The notes under the pieces were generated by a model. The model was given only the letters and a program-made list of their open reading frames with translations, was not told the DNA's origin and searched no databases. A DNA stretch of 64,000 bases, taken from assembly GCF_019396325.1 (NCBI RefSeq), contig NZ_JAHKRO010000031.1, positions 16,225-80,224 of the forward strand, read 5' to 3'. Below are positions 16,230 through 25,738 of this stretch, piece by piece (position 1 is the stretch's first letter; the number at the start of each line of letters is the position of its first letter). The translations under genes and the position numbers were made by a program. Origin of the DNA: Nonomuraea ceibae. Lineage in GTDB: Bacteria; Actinomycetota; Actinomycetes; Streptosporangiales; Streptosporangiaceae.

Positions 16230-17147
16230 ATGCACTATGTGACTTCGCCAGACAACCATCGCGCCGGATTCGCCTGCTTCGTGGGGAGGCCGAACGTCGG
16301 CAAGTCCACGCTGATGAACGCCCTGGTCGGCACGAAGGTGGCGATCACCTCGTCCAAGCCGCAGACCACCCGCCGCGCCATCCGCGGCATCGTGCACCGG
16401 CCCGAGGCCCAGATCGTCATCGTCGACACGCCCGGCCTGCACCGCCCGCGCACGCTGCTCGGTGAGCGGCTCGACAGCCTCGTGCTGTCCACGCTCACCG
16501 AGGTCGACGTGATCGGGTTCTGCGTGCCGGCCAACGAGCCGATCGGCAAGGGCGACCGGTTCATCGCCGACAAGCTCGCCGCCGTCAAGAACACGCCCGT
16601 CGTGGCCGTGGTCACCAAGTGCGACCTGGCGAGCCGCGACCAGATCGCCGCGCAGCTCCTCGCGGTGTCGGAGATCGCGGAGTTCGCGGCGGTCGTCCCG
16701 GTGTCGGCGCAGTCGGGCGAGCAGCTCGACGTGCTCGGCGACGTGCTCATCGAGCACCTGCCCGAGTCGCCGCCGCTGTACGAGGACGGGCAGCTCACCG
16801 ACGAGCCCGAGCAGGTGCTCGTGGGCGAGCTCATCCGGGAGGCGTCCCTCGAAGGCGTCCGCGACGAGCTGCCCCACTCCATCGCCGTCGTCGTCGACGA
16901 GATGCTGCCGCGCGAGGGGCGCGACGACCTGCTCGACATCTACGCCCACCTGTTCGTCGAGCGGCCGTCGCAGAAGGCCATCGTCATCGGACACAAGGGC
17001 GAGCGGCTGCGCGAGGTCGGCACCGCGGCTCGCAAGCAGATCGAGGCCCTGCTCGGCACCCGCGTCTATCTGGACCTGCGCATCAGCGTGCTCAAGGACT
17101 GGCAGCGCGACCCCAAGCAACTGCGCCGCCTGGGCTTCTACGACTGA
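16230..17147 (+). CDS. era: GTPase Era
   Basis: 305-residue ribosome-assembly GTPase that binds 16S rRNA near its 3' end. G1 'GRPNVGKST', G2/switch 'SSKPQTTRR', G3 'DTPGLH', G4 'TKCD' and a C-terminal KH domain with 'KAIVIGHKGERLREVGTAARKQIE'. Start ATG 16230, seven bases after the Nudix stop. The 3' end overlaps the converging membrane-protein gene by 10 bases. Confidence 0.96.
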   Translation: MHYVTSPDNHRAGFACFVGRPNVGKSTLMNALVGTKVAITSSKPQTTRRAIRGIVHRPEAQIVIVDTPGLHRPRTLLGERLDSLVLSTLTEVDVIGFCVPANEPIGKGDRFIADKLAAVKNTPVVAVVTKCDLASRDQIAAQLLAVSEIAEFAAVVPVSAQSGEQLDVLGDVLIEHLPESPPLYEDGQLTDEPEQVLVGELIREASLEGVRDELPHSIAVVVDEMLPREGRDDLLDIYAHLFVERPSQKAIVIGHKGERLREVGTAARKQIEALLGTRVYLDLRISVLKDWQRDPKQLRRLGFYD

Positions 17148-17614
17148 CGGGTGGCAGCCGGGGACCGGCGGAACAGCGCCAGGACCGCCAGCACCACCAC
17201 CGCCAGCGACGCGCCCAGCGCGGCGAACCAGCCGTAGCGGATGACCGGCTCGATCGACAGGAAGCCCAGGTCGATCGAGACCCGGTCGGGCAGGCCGGCC
17301 GAGCCGGTCACGAACAGCACCAGCACCACCGCCGCCAGCGCGCCCGGCAGCGCGGCCAGCGCCGCGACGCGCGGGCGGCCGATCAGTCCGGCCAGCCCGC
17401 AGCCCGCCGCCGCCAGCCCGGCCAGCAGCGTCCACACGCCGGAGGCGTCGTCGATGCCGCGCACGTCGCGTGACAGCCCGGCGCCGACCAGGTCGCTCGT
17501 CGCCTGCGTCCCGGCCCAGGGCAGGACGACGCAGAAGATCAGCAGGCCGCCCGCGAGCATGACGGCGAAGGCGTGGAGTCTCCCGGCGGGTGACGGCGTG
17601 AGATGGTCGGCCAC
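17138..17614 (-). CDS. Four-helix membrane protein of unknown function
   Basis: 158 residues from GTG 17614 (an upstream start at 17650 is possible). Four hydrophobic stretches: 'AFAVMLAGGLLIFCVVLPWAG', 'WTLLAGLAAAGCGLAGLIG', 'VAALAALPGALAAVVLVLFVTG' and 'YGWFAALGASLAVVVLAVLALF', with an extracytoplasmic loop carrying 'SRDVRGIDDASG' between helices 1 and 2. It resembles small actinobacterial integral membrane proteins of no known role. No RBS of note. Confidence 0.65.
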   Translation of the reverse strand: MADHLTPSPAGRLHAFAVMLAGGLLIFCVVLPWAGTQATSDLVGAGLSRDVRGIDDASGVWTLLAGLAAAGCGLAGLIGRPRVAALAALPGALAAVVLVLFVTGSAGLPDRVSIDLGFLSIEPVIRYGWFAALGASLAVVVLAVLALFRRSPAATRQS

Positions 17615-17705
17615 CCGATCACCATAAGCCGATCGTGCCGCCGCCACCACCGTCCGCGACGCGCCAACCGTGTGTCCGCGGCGTACGGCCGGGCGCGCGG
17701 CGAGG

Positions 17706-18362
17706 TCAGGAGTGGCGCCAGGTCTTGGCCTGGTCCTTCACCCAGGCGGAGACCTCCGCCGCGGTGGGATCCTGCCTGATCGAGGTGAACACCACCGGAC
17801 CGCCGCCCCGGACCGCCGCCGCGTCGCGGGCCATCGACTCCAGGTCGGCGCCCACCAGCGGGGCCAGGTCCGTCTTGTTGACGACCAGCAGATCGGCCTG
17901 GGTGACGCCGGGGCCGCCCTTGCGCGGCACCCGGTCGCCGCCGGCCGCGTCCAGGACGAAGATCTGCCGGTCGGCCAGCTTCCGGCCGAACGTCGCCGCC
18001 AGGCTGTCGCCCCCGCTCTCCACCAGCACCAGGTCCAGCGGCCCGAACCGCTCCTCCAGCGTCTCCACCGCGTCGAGGTTGGCGGCGAGGTCGTCGCGGA
18101 TCGCGGTGTGCGGCAGGCCGCCGGTCTCCACGGCCAGGATGCGCTCGGGGTCGAGGACGTCCGCGCCGCGCAGGAAGTCGGCGTCGTCGGTGGTGCGGAC
18201 GTCGTTCGTGACGACGGCGAGCTGCAGGGCCGGGCCGAGCGTCCGGCACAGGGCCGCCACCAGGGCCGTCTTGCCGCTCCCCACCGGTCCGCCGATCCCC
18301 AGGCGCAGTGCGCGCCCGTGGCCGTCGGGGGTGTGGTGACGATCGCGGAGGTTGGCGCCCAT
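17706..18362 (-). CDS. ureG: UreG-like GTPase, nickel-ligand Cys replaced
   Basis: 218-residue SIMIBI GTPase of the UreG family, which delivers Ni2+ to urease. P-loop 'GGPVGSGKTALV' (24-35), 'VVTNDVRTTDDADFL', 'LVLVESGGDSLAATF', 'PRKGGPGVTQADLLVVNKTDLAPLVGADL' all agree with UreG. The invariant ETGGCPHTAIR motif reads ETGGLPHTAIR: codon CTG (plus strand 18114-18116) makes residue 83 Leu instead of the nickel-binding Cys, leaving His85. No ureABCDEF genes flank it. ATG 18362 with GGAAGGA upstream. The family is certain; whether it serves a urease is doubtful. Confidence 0.85.
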   Translation of the reverse strand: MGANLRDRHHTPDGHGRALRLGIGGPVGSGKTALVAALCRTLGPALQLAVVTNDVRTTDDADFLRGADVLDPERILAVETGGLPHTAIRDDLAANLDAVETLEERFGPLDLVLVESGGDSLAATFGRKLADRQIFVLDAAGGDRVPRKGGPGVTQADLLVVNKTDLAPLVGADLESMARDAAAVRGGGPVVFTSIRQDPTAAEVSAWVKDQAKTWRHS

Positions 18363-18631
18363 GGGTGGGTTCCTTCCTGTCGGGAGGTGAAGAGCCTGAC
18401 GTGGGGCCTGTGCGTACCGTTCTGCGAGGAGAGCCGAGGCGTGGGCGCTGCGTCGGAGAGGCGGTGCGCGTCCACCTCGGCATCCGGCTCCTCCCACGAG
18501 GGCGGGTGACCGGGGAGGGACAGCCATCCTCCGGGGACGGCCCTGCGGGCGGGACGTCCCTCACGTCTGGAGTTTCCCTCCGAAACGCGGCACCGTCCAG
18601 GGGCGGCGCCCCCAAGATCAGCCCGCCGAGA

Positions 18632-19351
18632 TCAGCCCGCCGCCCACGCTCGCGCCGCGCGGACGATCTCCTCCAGGTCGCCGCTGTGCGCGCCGTGCCA
18701 GTAGACCTGGCCGCACACCCGGCACCGGCCGTAGGCGTCGTAACTGCGCCGGGTGCCGTCACGCAGCACCGGCTCCACCTCCCGCTTGGCCACCGCCTCC
18801 AGCTCCCCGTTGCAGGCCGTGCAGCGCGTCCACGGCCGCAGCGGCGGCGCGAACCGCTCCAGCAGGTCGCGGAGCTGGTCGGGCGCCCGCGTGCCGCGCA
18901 CGTACGCGCCCAGCCACAGCGCGCGGCGGCGCAGCAGGCCGCGGTCCTGGGTGAGCAGCACCCGCCGCTCCGCGTTCGCCTGCGCCACCAGCGACGGGTC
19001 GTCCATGTCGTTGTGGTAGGCCGTGTCGATGCCCAGCAGGCGCAGCCGCCTGGCCAGCGTGCCCAGGTGCACGTCCAGCAGGAAGCGCGGCTCGCCCGGC
19101 AGCGGCTGCGGGCGGGGCACCCCGAGCACGTCCACGACGTCGCCGGGGCGCGGCTGGTAGGACGGCGGCACGCCCACACCGCCGACCGTCATCGGGCCCA
19201 CCTCCGTCAGCGGGATGCCGGCCGACTCCACGTGGTGACCCAGCGTCGACGAGCCGTCGGGGGTGATCGGCTGTGCCTCCCGCCGGCGGCTCGCGGGCAG
19301 GAACATCAGCAACTCCGGCGCGATGCGAAGAAGCGCGTCCATGACGTCCAT
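18632..19351 (-). CDS. Mut7-C RNase-domain protein with N-terminal ubiquitin-like domain
   Basis: 239 residues. The N-terminal 80 residues form a ThiS/ubiquitin-like domain ('TLGHHVESAGIPLTEVGPMTVGG...PGDVVDVLG'). The C-terminal Mut7-C domain starts 'FLLDVHLGTLARRLRLLGIDTAY', contains 'RVLLTQDRGLLRRRALWLGAYVRG' with acidic PIN-like residues, and ends in a four-cysteine zinc ribbon (CTAC...CRVC...). The domain is related to PIN nucleases and to the C-terminus of exonuclease Mut-7. Stands alone; ATG 19351, with 19342 an alternative. Confidence 0.85.
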   Translation of the reverse strand: MDVMDALLRIAPELLMFLPASRRREAQPITPDGSSTLGHHVESAGIPLTEVGPMTVGGVGVPPSYQPRPGDVVDVLGVPRPQPLPGEPRFLLDVHLGTLARRLRLLGIDTAYHNDMDDPSLVAQANAERRVLLTQDRGLLRRRALWLGAYVRGTRAPDQLRDLLERFAPPLRPWTRCTACNGELEAVAKREVEPVLRDGTRRSYDAYGRCRVCGQVYWHGAHSGDLEEIVRAARAWAAG

Positions 19352-19360
19352 TCTGTACGG

Positions 19361-21352
<1,992 letters not shown>

Positions 21353-21362
21353 GATCGCCAGG

Positions 21363-22337
21363 TTAGACGTCGAGCCGCCAGTCGTTCCACTCGTCCAGCA
21401 GCTCGAACCCCATGGCCTCGTTGATCGCCAGCATGTGCGTGTTGGACCGGGCGTTCCAGGTGATGACGCGCTCCACGCCAGGCTCGCTCTCGCGCAGCCA
21501 GAACAGGTTCGTCAGCTTCATCAGCAGGCCCAGCCGGTGGCCGCGGTGCCCGGCCAGCACGGCGGTGTCGGCCTGGGCGGCCCAGCCGCCGGGGACGTCG
21601 GGGGAGATGAAGATGCGTGAGAAGCCCGCCGGGGCGCCGTCGGAGATCCGCCGGGCCAGCACGGAGTAGACGGTCTCACCCGCCAGCCCGATGCGCTCCT
21701 CGGCGAAGCGCACGCTGTCGAGCGGGAAGCGGGACTCCTCGACGCCCTCGCCGCGCGGAGCGTCGTTCATGCCGCCCAGCAGGGTGGCGAGATCGGGCAG
21801 CAGGCCGGGCTCGGCCGGGCCGAGCCAGCGCTCCACCCGGTAACCGGCGGGCTCCGGCAGCATGCGGCGCAGCCCGTCCCAGTCGGCCGCGCGCAGGTCG
21901 AGCACCCGGCGCGCCTCGCCCAGCGAGAGCGTGAACCCTCGCGCCGAGGCGAACCGCGCCCCGTCGCTCCCCGCCTGCGTCTCGCTCAGCACGAGACGCC
22001 TGCCGCGAGCGCGTACCCGCTCCACGGCGTGCGCGAGCAGGGCGGACCCGACGCCGGCCCGCTGCCGCTCCGGCCGCACCACCAGCACCGCCAGCCGGCC
22101 CAGGTGGAGGTTCTCGTGCACGGGGAAGGCCAGCATGGTGCCGCCGATCACCTCGTCGCCGTCGACGGCGACGTGCGCCTCGACCTCCGCCCCGGGAAAG
22201 CCCCTGGTCACGTCCACCTCGAACCGCCTGCGGGACCACAGCGGCCCCGGCTGACCGGCGTACGCGGCGACGAACGCGTCATGGAGCGCGGGCAGCAGCC
22301 TGCCCGGCCGCTCGGGATCGATGCGCTGGATCTGCAT
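21363..22337 (-). CDS. Tandem GNAT acetyltransferase
   Basis: 324 residues with two GNAT folds, as in mycothiol synthase-like proteins. The N-terminal copy has the acetyl-CoA loop 'AVLVVRPERQRAGVGSALLAHAVE' (R-x-x-G-x-G). The C-terminal copy has 'DTAVLAGHRGHRLGLLMKLTNL' and ends 'NARSNTHMLAINEAMGFELLDEWNDWRLDV', a signature of this acetyltransferase group. The acceptor is unknown. Ten bases upstream of the kinase-GH6 gene on the same strand, so the two are probably cotranscribed. Confidence 0.85.
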   Translation of the reverse strand: MQIQRIDPERPGRLLPALHDAFVAAYAGQPGPLWSRRRFEVDVTRGFPGAEVEAHVAVDGDEVIGGTMLAFPVHENLHLGRLAVLVVRPERQRAGVGSALLAHAVERVRARGRRLVLSETQAGSDGARFASARGFTLSLGEARRVLDLRAADWDGLRRMLPEPAGYRVERWLGPAEPGLLPDLATLLGGMNDAPRGEGVEESRFPLDSVRFAEERIGLAGETVYSVLARRISDGAPAGFSRIFISPDVPGGWAAQADTAVLAGHRGHRLGLLMKLTNLFWLRESEPGVERVITWNARSNTHMLAINEAMGFELLDEWNDWRLDV

Positions 22338-22382
22338 GCGTCCCAGCCAAACGCACCGGCGGCGGCGACGCGACCGGTTTTC

Positions 22383-22628
22383 CTACTGGCGGTAGTTCTC
22401 CACCTCGCCGGCCGGCCGCACGGCGGCGTCGTCGGGGTTCTCGCCCGCGCTGCGGCGGGCCCGGCGCTGGCGCAGCAGGTCCCAGCACTGGTCGAGCGCC
22501 GTCTCCAGCTCCCTGACCCGGGCGTTCTCCTCGTCGGAGGGCAGCTCGCCCGCGCGCAGCCTCTCACGCAGGCCGCGCTCCTCGTCGACCAGCTCGCTGA
22601 TCCTGCTGAGAATCTCGTTGTCCCGCAT
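22383..22628 (-). CDS. DUF2630 family small protein
   Basis: 81 residues, 'MRDNEILSRISELVDEERGLRERLRAGE' then 'RVRELETALDQCWDLLRQRRARR', typical of DUF2630, a short, highly charged actinobacterial coiled-coil protein of unknown role. ATG 22628 is preferred over the further upstream start at 22661, which lies in the divergent promoter of the DDAH-like gene. Confidence 0.8.
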   Translation of the reverse strand: MRDNEILSRISELVDEERGLRERLRAGELPSDEENARVRELETALDQCWDLLRQRRARRSAGENPDDAAVRPAGEVENYRQ

Positions 22629-22666
22629 GCTCAAGATCCTACGTATCGCGTGATAGAACACGCCCT

Positions 22667-23197
22667 ATGGCTGGTATCGCGCTGGTAAGAAAGCCTGGTT
22701 CGCGCATCGCCGAGGGCATCGTCACCCACCTCCAGCGCCAGTCCGTCGACCCCGAGCGCGCCGCCGCCCAGCACGCCGCGTACGTGGCCGCGCTCGACGC
22801 CGCCGGCTGGCGGCCCGTGCACGCCGAACCCGCCGACGACCTGCCCGACGCGCCGTTCGTGGAGGACACGGTCGTGGTCGCCGGGACGCTGGCCGTACTG
22901 ACCAGACCGGGCGCGCCCGGACGGCGGCCCGAGGTCGAGTCCGTCGAACGCGCCGTACGCGGCCTCGGCCTGACCACGGTCAGGATCACGCGGCCCGCCA
23001 CGCTCGACGGCGGCGACGTGCTCCAGACCGGGCCCACCGTGTACGCGGGCCGCTCCGGACGGACGAACAACGCGGGCATCGCCCAGCTCAGCGCGCTGCT
23101 GCCCGAGCGCGACGTGGTGACCGTGGACATCTCCGAGTTTGAGAAGCTCGAAGGCTGCGTCACCTGCCTCAGCGTCCTCATCCCGGCACCGCGCTGA
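22667..23197 (+). CDS. DDAH-like amidinohydrolase with internal deletion
   Basis: 176 residues against about 255 in the family. The N-terminal part matches dimethylarginine dimethylaminohydrolase: 'LVRKPGSRIAEGIVTHLQRQSVD', 'PDAPFVEDTVVVAGTLAVLTRPGA', 'RPATLDGGDVLQTGPTVYAGRSGRTNNAG'. It then jumps directly to the family C-terminus 'VDISEFEKLEGCVTCLSV', which holds the catalytic Cys. Roughly 75-80 residues with the catalytic His strand (HLKSAVT region) are missing, in frame and without a stop. Probably inactive or remodelled. A separate, full-length relative is at 53008-53805. Confidence 0.75.
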   Translation: MAGIALVRKPGSRIAEGIVTHLQRQSVDPERAAAQHAAYVAALDAAGWRPVHAEPADDLPDAPFVEDTVVVAGTLAVLTRPGAPGRRPEVESVERAVRGLGLTTVRITRPATLDGGDVLQTGPTVYAGRSGRTNNAGIAQLSALLPERDVVTVDISEFEKLEGCVTCLSVLIPAPR

Positions 23198-23263
23198 ACT
23201 GCCTGCTCTCACCATGTGAGAACCGGGGCGGTCCACGGCGAGACGTCTGGTAGCGTGAACGGC

Positions 23264-23308
23264 ATGCTGCGCGGGCTCCTTCTTAGCTGCCGCGGCGGGG
23301 GCCACTGA
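23264..23308 (+). CDS. leuA leader peptide (LeuL-type)
   Basis: Fourteen-codon ORF MLRGLLLSCRGGGH ending at TGA 23306-23308, 71 bases before leuA. Three consecutive Leu codons (CTC CTT CTT) include rare non-CTG/CTC codons, as expected for ribosome-stalling attenuation. The stop is followed by a GC stem-loop. Actinobacterial leuA genes have been predicted to carry such leader peptides. Confidence 0.75.
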   Translation: MLRGLLLSCRGGGH

Positions 23309-23328
23309 GGCCGGCTCCCTCGCCGCGG
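23290..23328 (+). promoter_or_regulatory. Attenuator stem-loop in the leuA leader
   Basis: CCGCGGCG at 23290-23297, overlapping the end of the leader ORF, pairs perfectly with CGCCGCGG at 23321-23328; the loop holds a GGCC...GGCC pair. Translation or stalling on the leader would decide whether it forms. Confidence 0.55.
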
Positions 23329-23379
23329 AGCCAGTCATGCGCGTCGGCCGCTTCGACCCGACCGACAGGAGCACCCGAC

Positions 23380-25086
23380 ATGACCGCCCAGCGACCCAGC
23401 CCGATGCCGTTCCAGCGCTACCAACCCTTCGAGCCTGTCCGGCTGACCGACCGCACCTGGCCCGACCAGGTCATCACCAAGGCCCCGCGCTGGTGCGCGG
23501 TCGACCTGCGTGACGGCAACCAGGCGCTGATCGACCCGATGGACTCCCACCGCAAGCTCCAGATGTTCGAGCTGCTGGTGAAGATGGGCTACAAGGAGAT
23601 CGAGGTGGGCTTCCCGGCCGCCTCCCAGACCGACTACGACTTCGTCCGCCAGATCATCGACGAGGACCGCATCCCGGACGACGTCGTCATCCAGGTGCTG
23701 ACGCAGGCGAGGCCCGAGCTCATCGAGCGCACCTTCGAGGCCATCCAGGGCGCCCGGCAGGCCATCGTCCACCTGTACAACTCCACCTCGACGCTGCAGC
23801 GCCGCGTCGTGTTCGGCCAGGACAAGGACGGCATCACCGCCATCGCGGTCGAAGGCGCCAAACTGGTCAAGAAGCTGGCCGACGCCACCGACGTCGACGT
23901 CTACTTCCAGTACTCGCCCGAGTCGTTCACCGGCACCGAGCTCGAATACGCCGTCGAGGTGTGCGACGCCGTCAACGAGGTGTGGCAGCCCACCCCCGAC
24001 CGCAAGGTCATCGTCAACCTGCCCGCCACCGTCGAGATGGCCACCCCCAACGTCTACGCCGACCAGATCGAGTGGATGCACCGCCACCTCAAGCACCGCG
24101 ACTCGATCATCCTGTCGCTGCACCCGCACAACGACCGAGGCAGCGCCGTGGCCGCCGCCGAGCTCGGCTACATGGCCGGCGCCGACCGCATCGAAGGCTG
24201 CCTGTTCGGCAACGGCGAGCGCACCGGCAACGTCTGCCTGGTCACCCTCGGCATGAACCTGTTCTCCCAGGGCATCGACCCCGAGATCGACTTCAGTGAC
24301 ATCGACGAGATCCGCCGCGTCACCGAATACTGCAACCAGCTCCCCGTCCACCCGCGCCACCCGTGGGGCGGCGAGCTCGTCTACACCGCCTTCTCCGGCT
24401 CCCACCAGGACGCCATCAAGAAGGGCTTCGAACACCTCGAAGCCGACGCCGCCGCGGCCGGCATCCCGGTCGACTCCTACACCTGGGCCGTCCCGTACCT
24501 GCCGATCGACCCCAAGGACATCGGCCGCACCTACGAAGCCGTCATCCGCGTCAACAGCCAGTCCGGCAAGGGCGGCGTCGCCTACATCATGAAGGCCGAC
24601 CACCAGCTCGACCTGCCGCGCCGGCTGCAGATCGAGTTCTCCAAGGTCGTCCAGTCCCGCACCGACGCCGAAGGCGGCGAAATCAGCCCCGCCGCCATGT
24701 ACGGCATCTTCCAGGACGAATACCTGCCCACGCCGCACAACCGCTGGGGCCGCCTCGGCCTCATGGCCCACCGCCACGAATCCACCGTCGACGACCAGGA
24801 CCGCATCAGCGCCGACGTCCGCATCGACGGCGAGATCCGCGAGGTCGCCGGCACCGGCAACGGGCCCATCTCCGCGTTCATCGACGCCATCGCCAAGGCC
24901 GGCATCCAGGCCCGCGTCCTCGACTACGTCGAACACGCCATGAGCGCCGGCACCGACGCCAAGGCCGCCTCCTACCTGGAGTGCGAGGTCAATGGGCAGG
25001 TGCTGTGGGGCGTCGGCATCGACGCCAACACCACCACCGCCTCCCTGAAGGCCATCATCTCAGCCGTCAACCGGGCTTACCGGTGA
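23380..25086 (+). CDS. leuA: 2-isopropylmalate synthase LeuA
   Basis: 568-residue first enzyme of leucine synthesis (acetyl-CoA plus 2-oxoisovalerate). HMGL-like TIM barrel with 'CAVDLRDGNQALIDPM' and the metal motif 'LHPHNDRGSAVAAAELGYMAGADRIEGCLFGNGERTGN', followed by the C-terminal LeuA dimer/feedback domain ('VAGTGNGPISAFIDAI'). The long N-terminal form is standard for actinobacteria. ATG 23380 with AGGAG 10 bases upstream. Preceded by its leader peptide; the end overlaps the converging lipoprotein gene by 20 bases. Confidence 0.97.
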   Translation: MTAQRPSPMPFQRYQPFEPVRLTDRTWPDQVITKAPRWCAVDLRDGNQALIDPMDSHRKLQMFELLVKMGYKEIEVGFPAASQTDYDFVRQIIDEDRIPDDVVIQVLTQARPELIERTFEAIQGARQAIVHLYNSTSTLQRRVVFGQDKDGITAIAVEGAKLVKKLADATDVDVYFQYSPESFTGTELEYAVEVCDAVNEVWQPTPDRKVIVNLPATVEMATPNVYADQIEWMHRHLKHRDSIILSLHPHNDRGSAVAAAELGYMAGADRIEGCLFGNGERTGNVCLVTLGMNLFSQGIDPEIDFSDIDEIRRVTEYCNQLPVHPRHPWGGELVYTAFSGSHQDAIKKGFEHLEADAAAAGIPVDSYTWAVPYLPIDPKDIGRTYEAVIRVNSQSGKGGVAYIMKADHQLDLPRRLQIEFSKVVQSRTDAEGGEISPAAMYGIFQDEYLPTPHNRWGRLGLMAHRHESTVDDQDRISADVRIDGEIREVAGTGNGPISAFIDAIAKAGIQARVLDYVEHAMSAGTDAKAASYLECEVNGQVLWGVGIDANTTTASLKAIISAVNRAYR

Positions 25087-25738
25087 GCTGCTGAGTAGCG
25101 GTGGCCGTGGCTTGAGGGCTGTGCGACTGCGCTCCCTGGGTCCCTTGGGTTCCTTGGGGGGTGCAGTCGTACAGCTCGCCGTAGCGGGACTGGGCTATGC
25201 GCATGAGGACGATAAGATCCTGGATCGCGTCCCTGCCTTTGGCCACTTTGGCCAGGTAGATGTCAAGCATGCGATCTTTGCCCCCACAGCGAAACTTCGC
25301 ACTTATCCGGTAGGGCTGCTGGGCGAGGAGGCCACTCGTCAGGTAGGCGACCATGCCATTTCCGAGGTCGGCGGGAATGGTAACGCCATTGTGGCGAGTA
25401 TAAATGCTAAGCCTGCCATCCATCACGTAGTCAATGTGCTCCTGGCCCGTCTTGCCCTCTGCGCGTAGCCAGTTCACCTGAAGGGGTGGGCGCATTGGGT
25501 CTGGGGTCCGGCACTCGCCGCTTGCTTCGCTCCCGACCGTTTCTCCAGAAATGGGGCCGACTGTTCCGGTGATCGCACGAAACGCCTGCTCGGGGACAAG
25601 CTTGCAAACGTACGGTGGGGCGTCGGTGATCGTCTGGCGGGCAGAGTTCGGTGTGGCGACCATGCTCTTTTCGGCAGAGCATGCCGGCAATAGCAAAATG
25701 ATCGCTGTCGGGATGGCTGACAGGTATGGGCTTCTCAA
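25067..25738 (-). CDS. Lipoprotein of the WXG100-linked operon
   Basis: 223 residues starting at TTG 25738. Lipobox L-L-P-A-C20. The mature domain has five more cysteines and segments 'YVCKLVPEQAFRAITG' and 'SGECRTP' reminiscent of DUF3558-type substrate-binding lipoproteins, but assignment is uncertain. The tail is Gln/Thr/Ser-rich (TQGTQGAQS...). The start overlaps the stop of the upstream large gene (TTGA), and its Shine-Dalgarno sequence GGAGGAG is folded in a CTCCTCC-GG-GGAGGAG hairpin (25744-25759) inside that gene, so translation is coupled. Base composition is visibly less GC-rich than in the neighbours. Confidence 0.7.
   Translation of the reverse strand: MRSPYLSAIPTAIILLLPACSAEKSMVATPNSARQTITDAPPYVCKLVPEQAFRAITGTVGPISGETVGSEASGECRTPDPMRPPLQVNWLRAEGKTGQEHIDYVMDGRLSIYTRHNGVTIPADLGNGMVAYLTSGLLAQQPYRISAKFRCGGKDRMLDIYLAKVAKGRDAIQDLIVLMRIAQSRYGELYDCTPQGTQGTQGAQSHSPQATATATQQLTGKPG

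Noticed and set aside
17706..18362. A urease operon
   Set aside because: Only ureG is present; neighbours are a membrane protein and a Mut7-C protein, and ureABCDEF are absent from the window.
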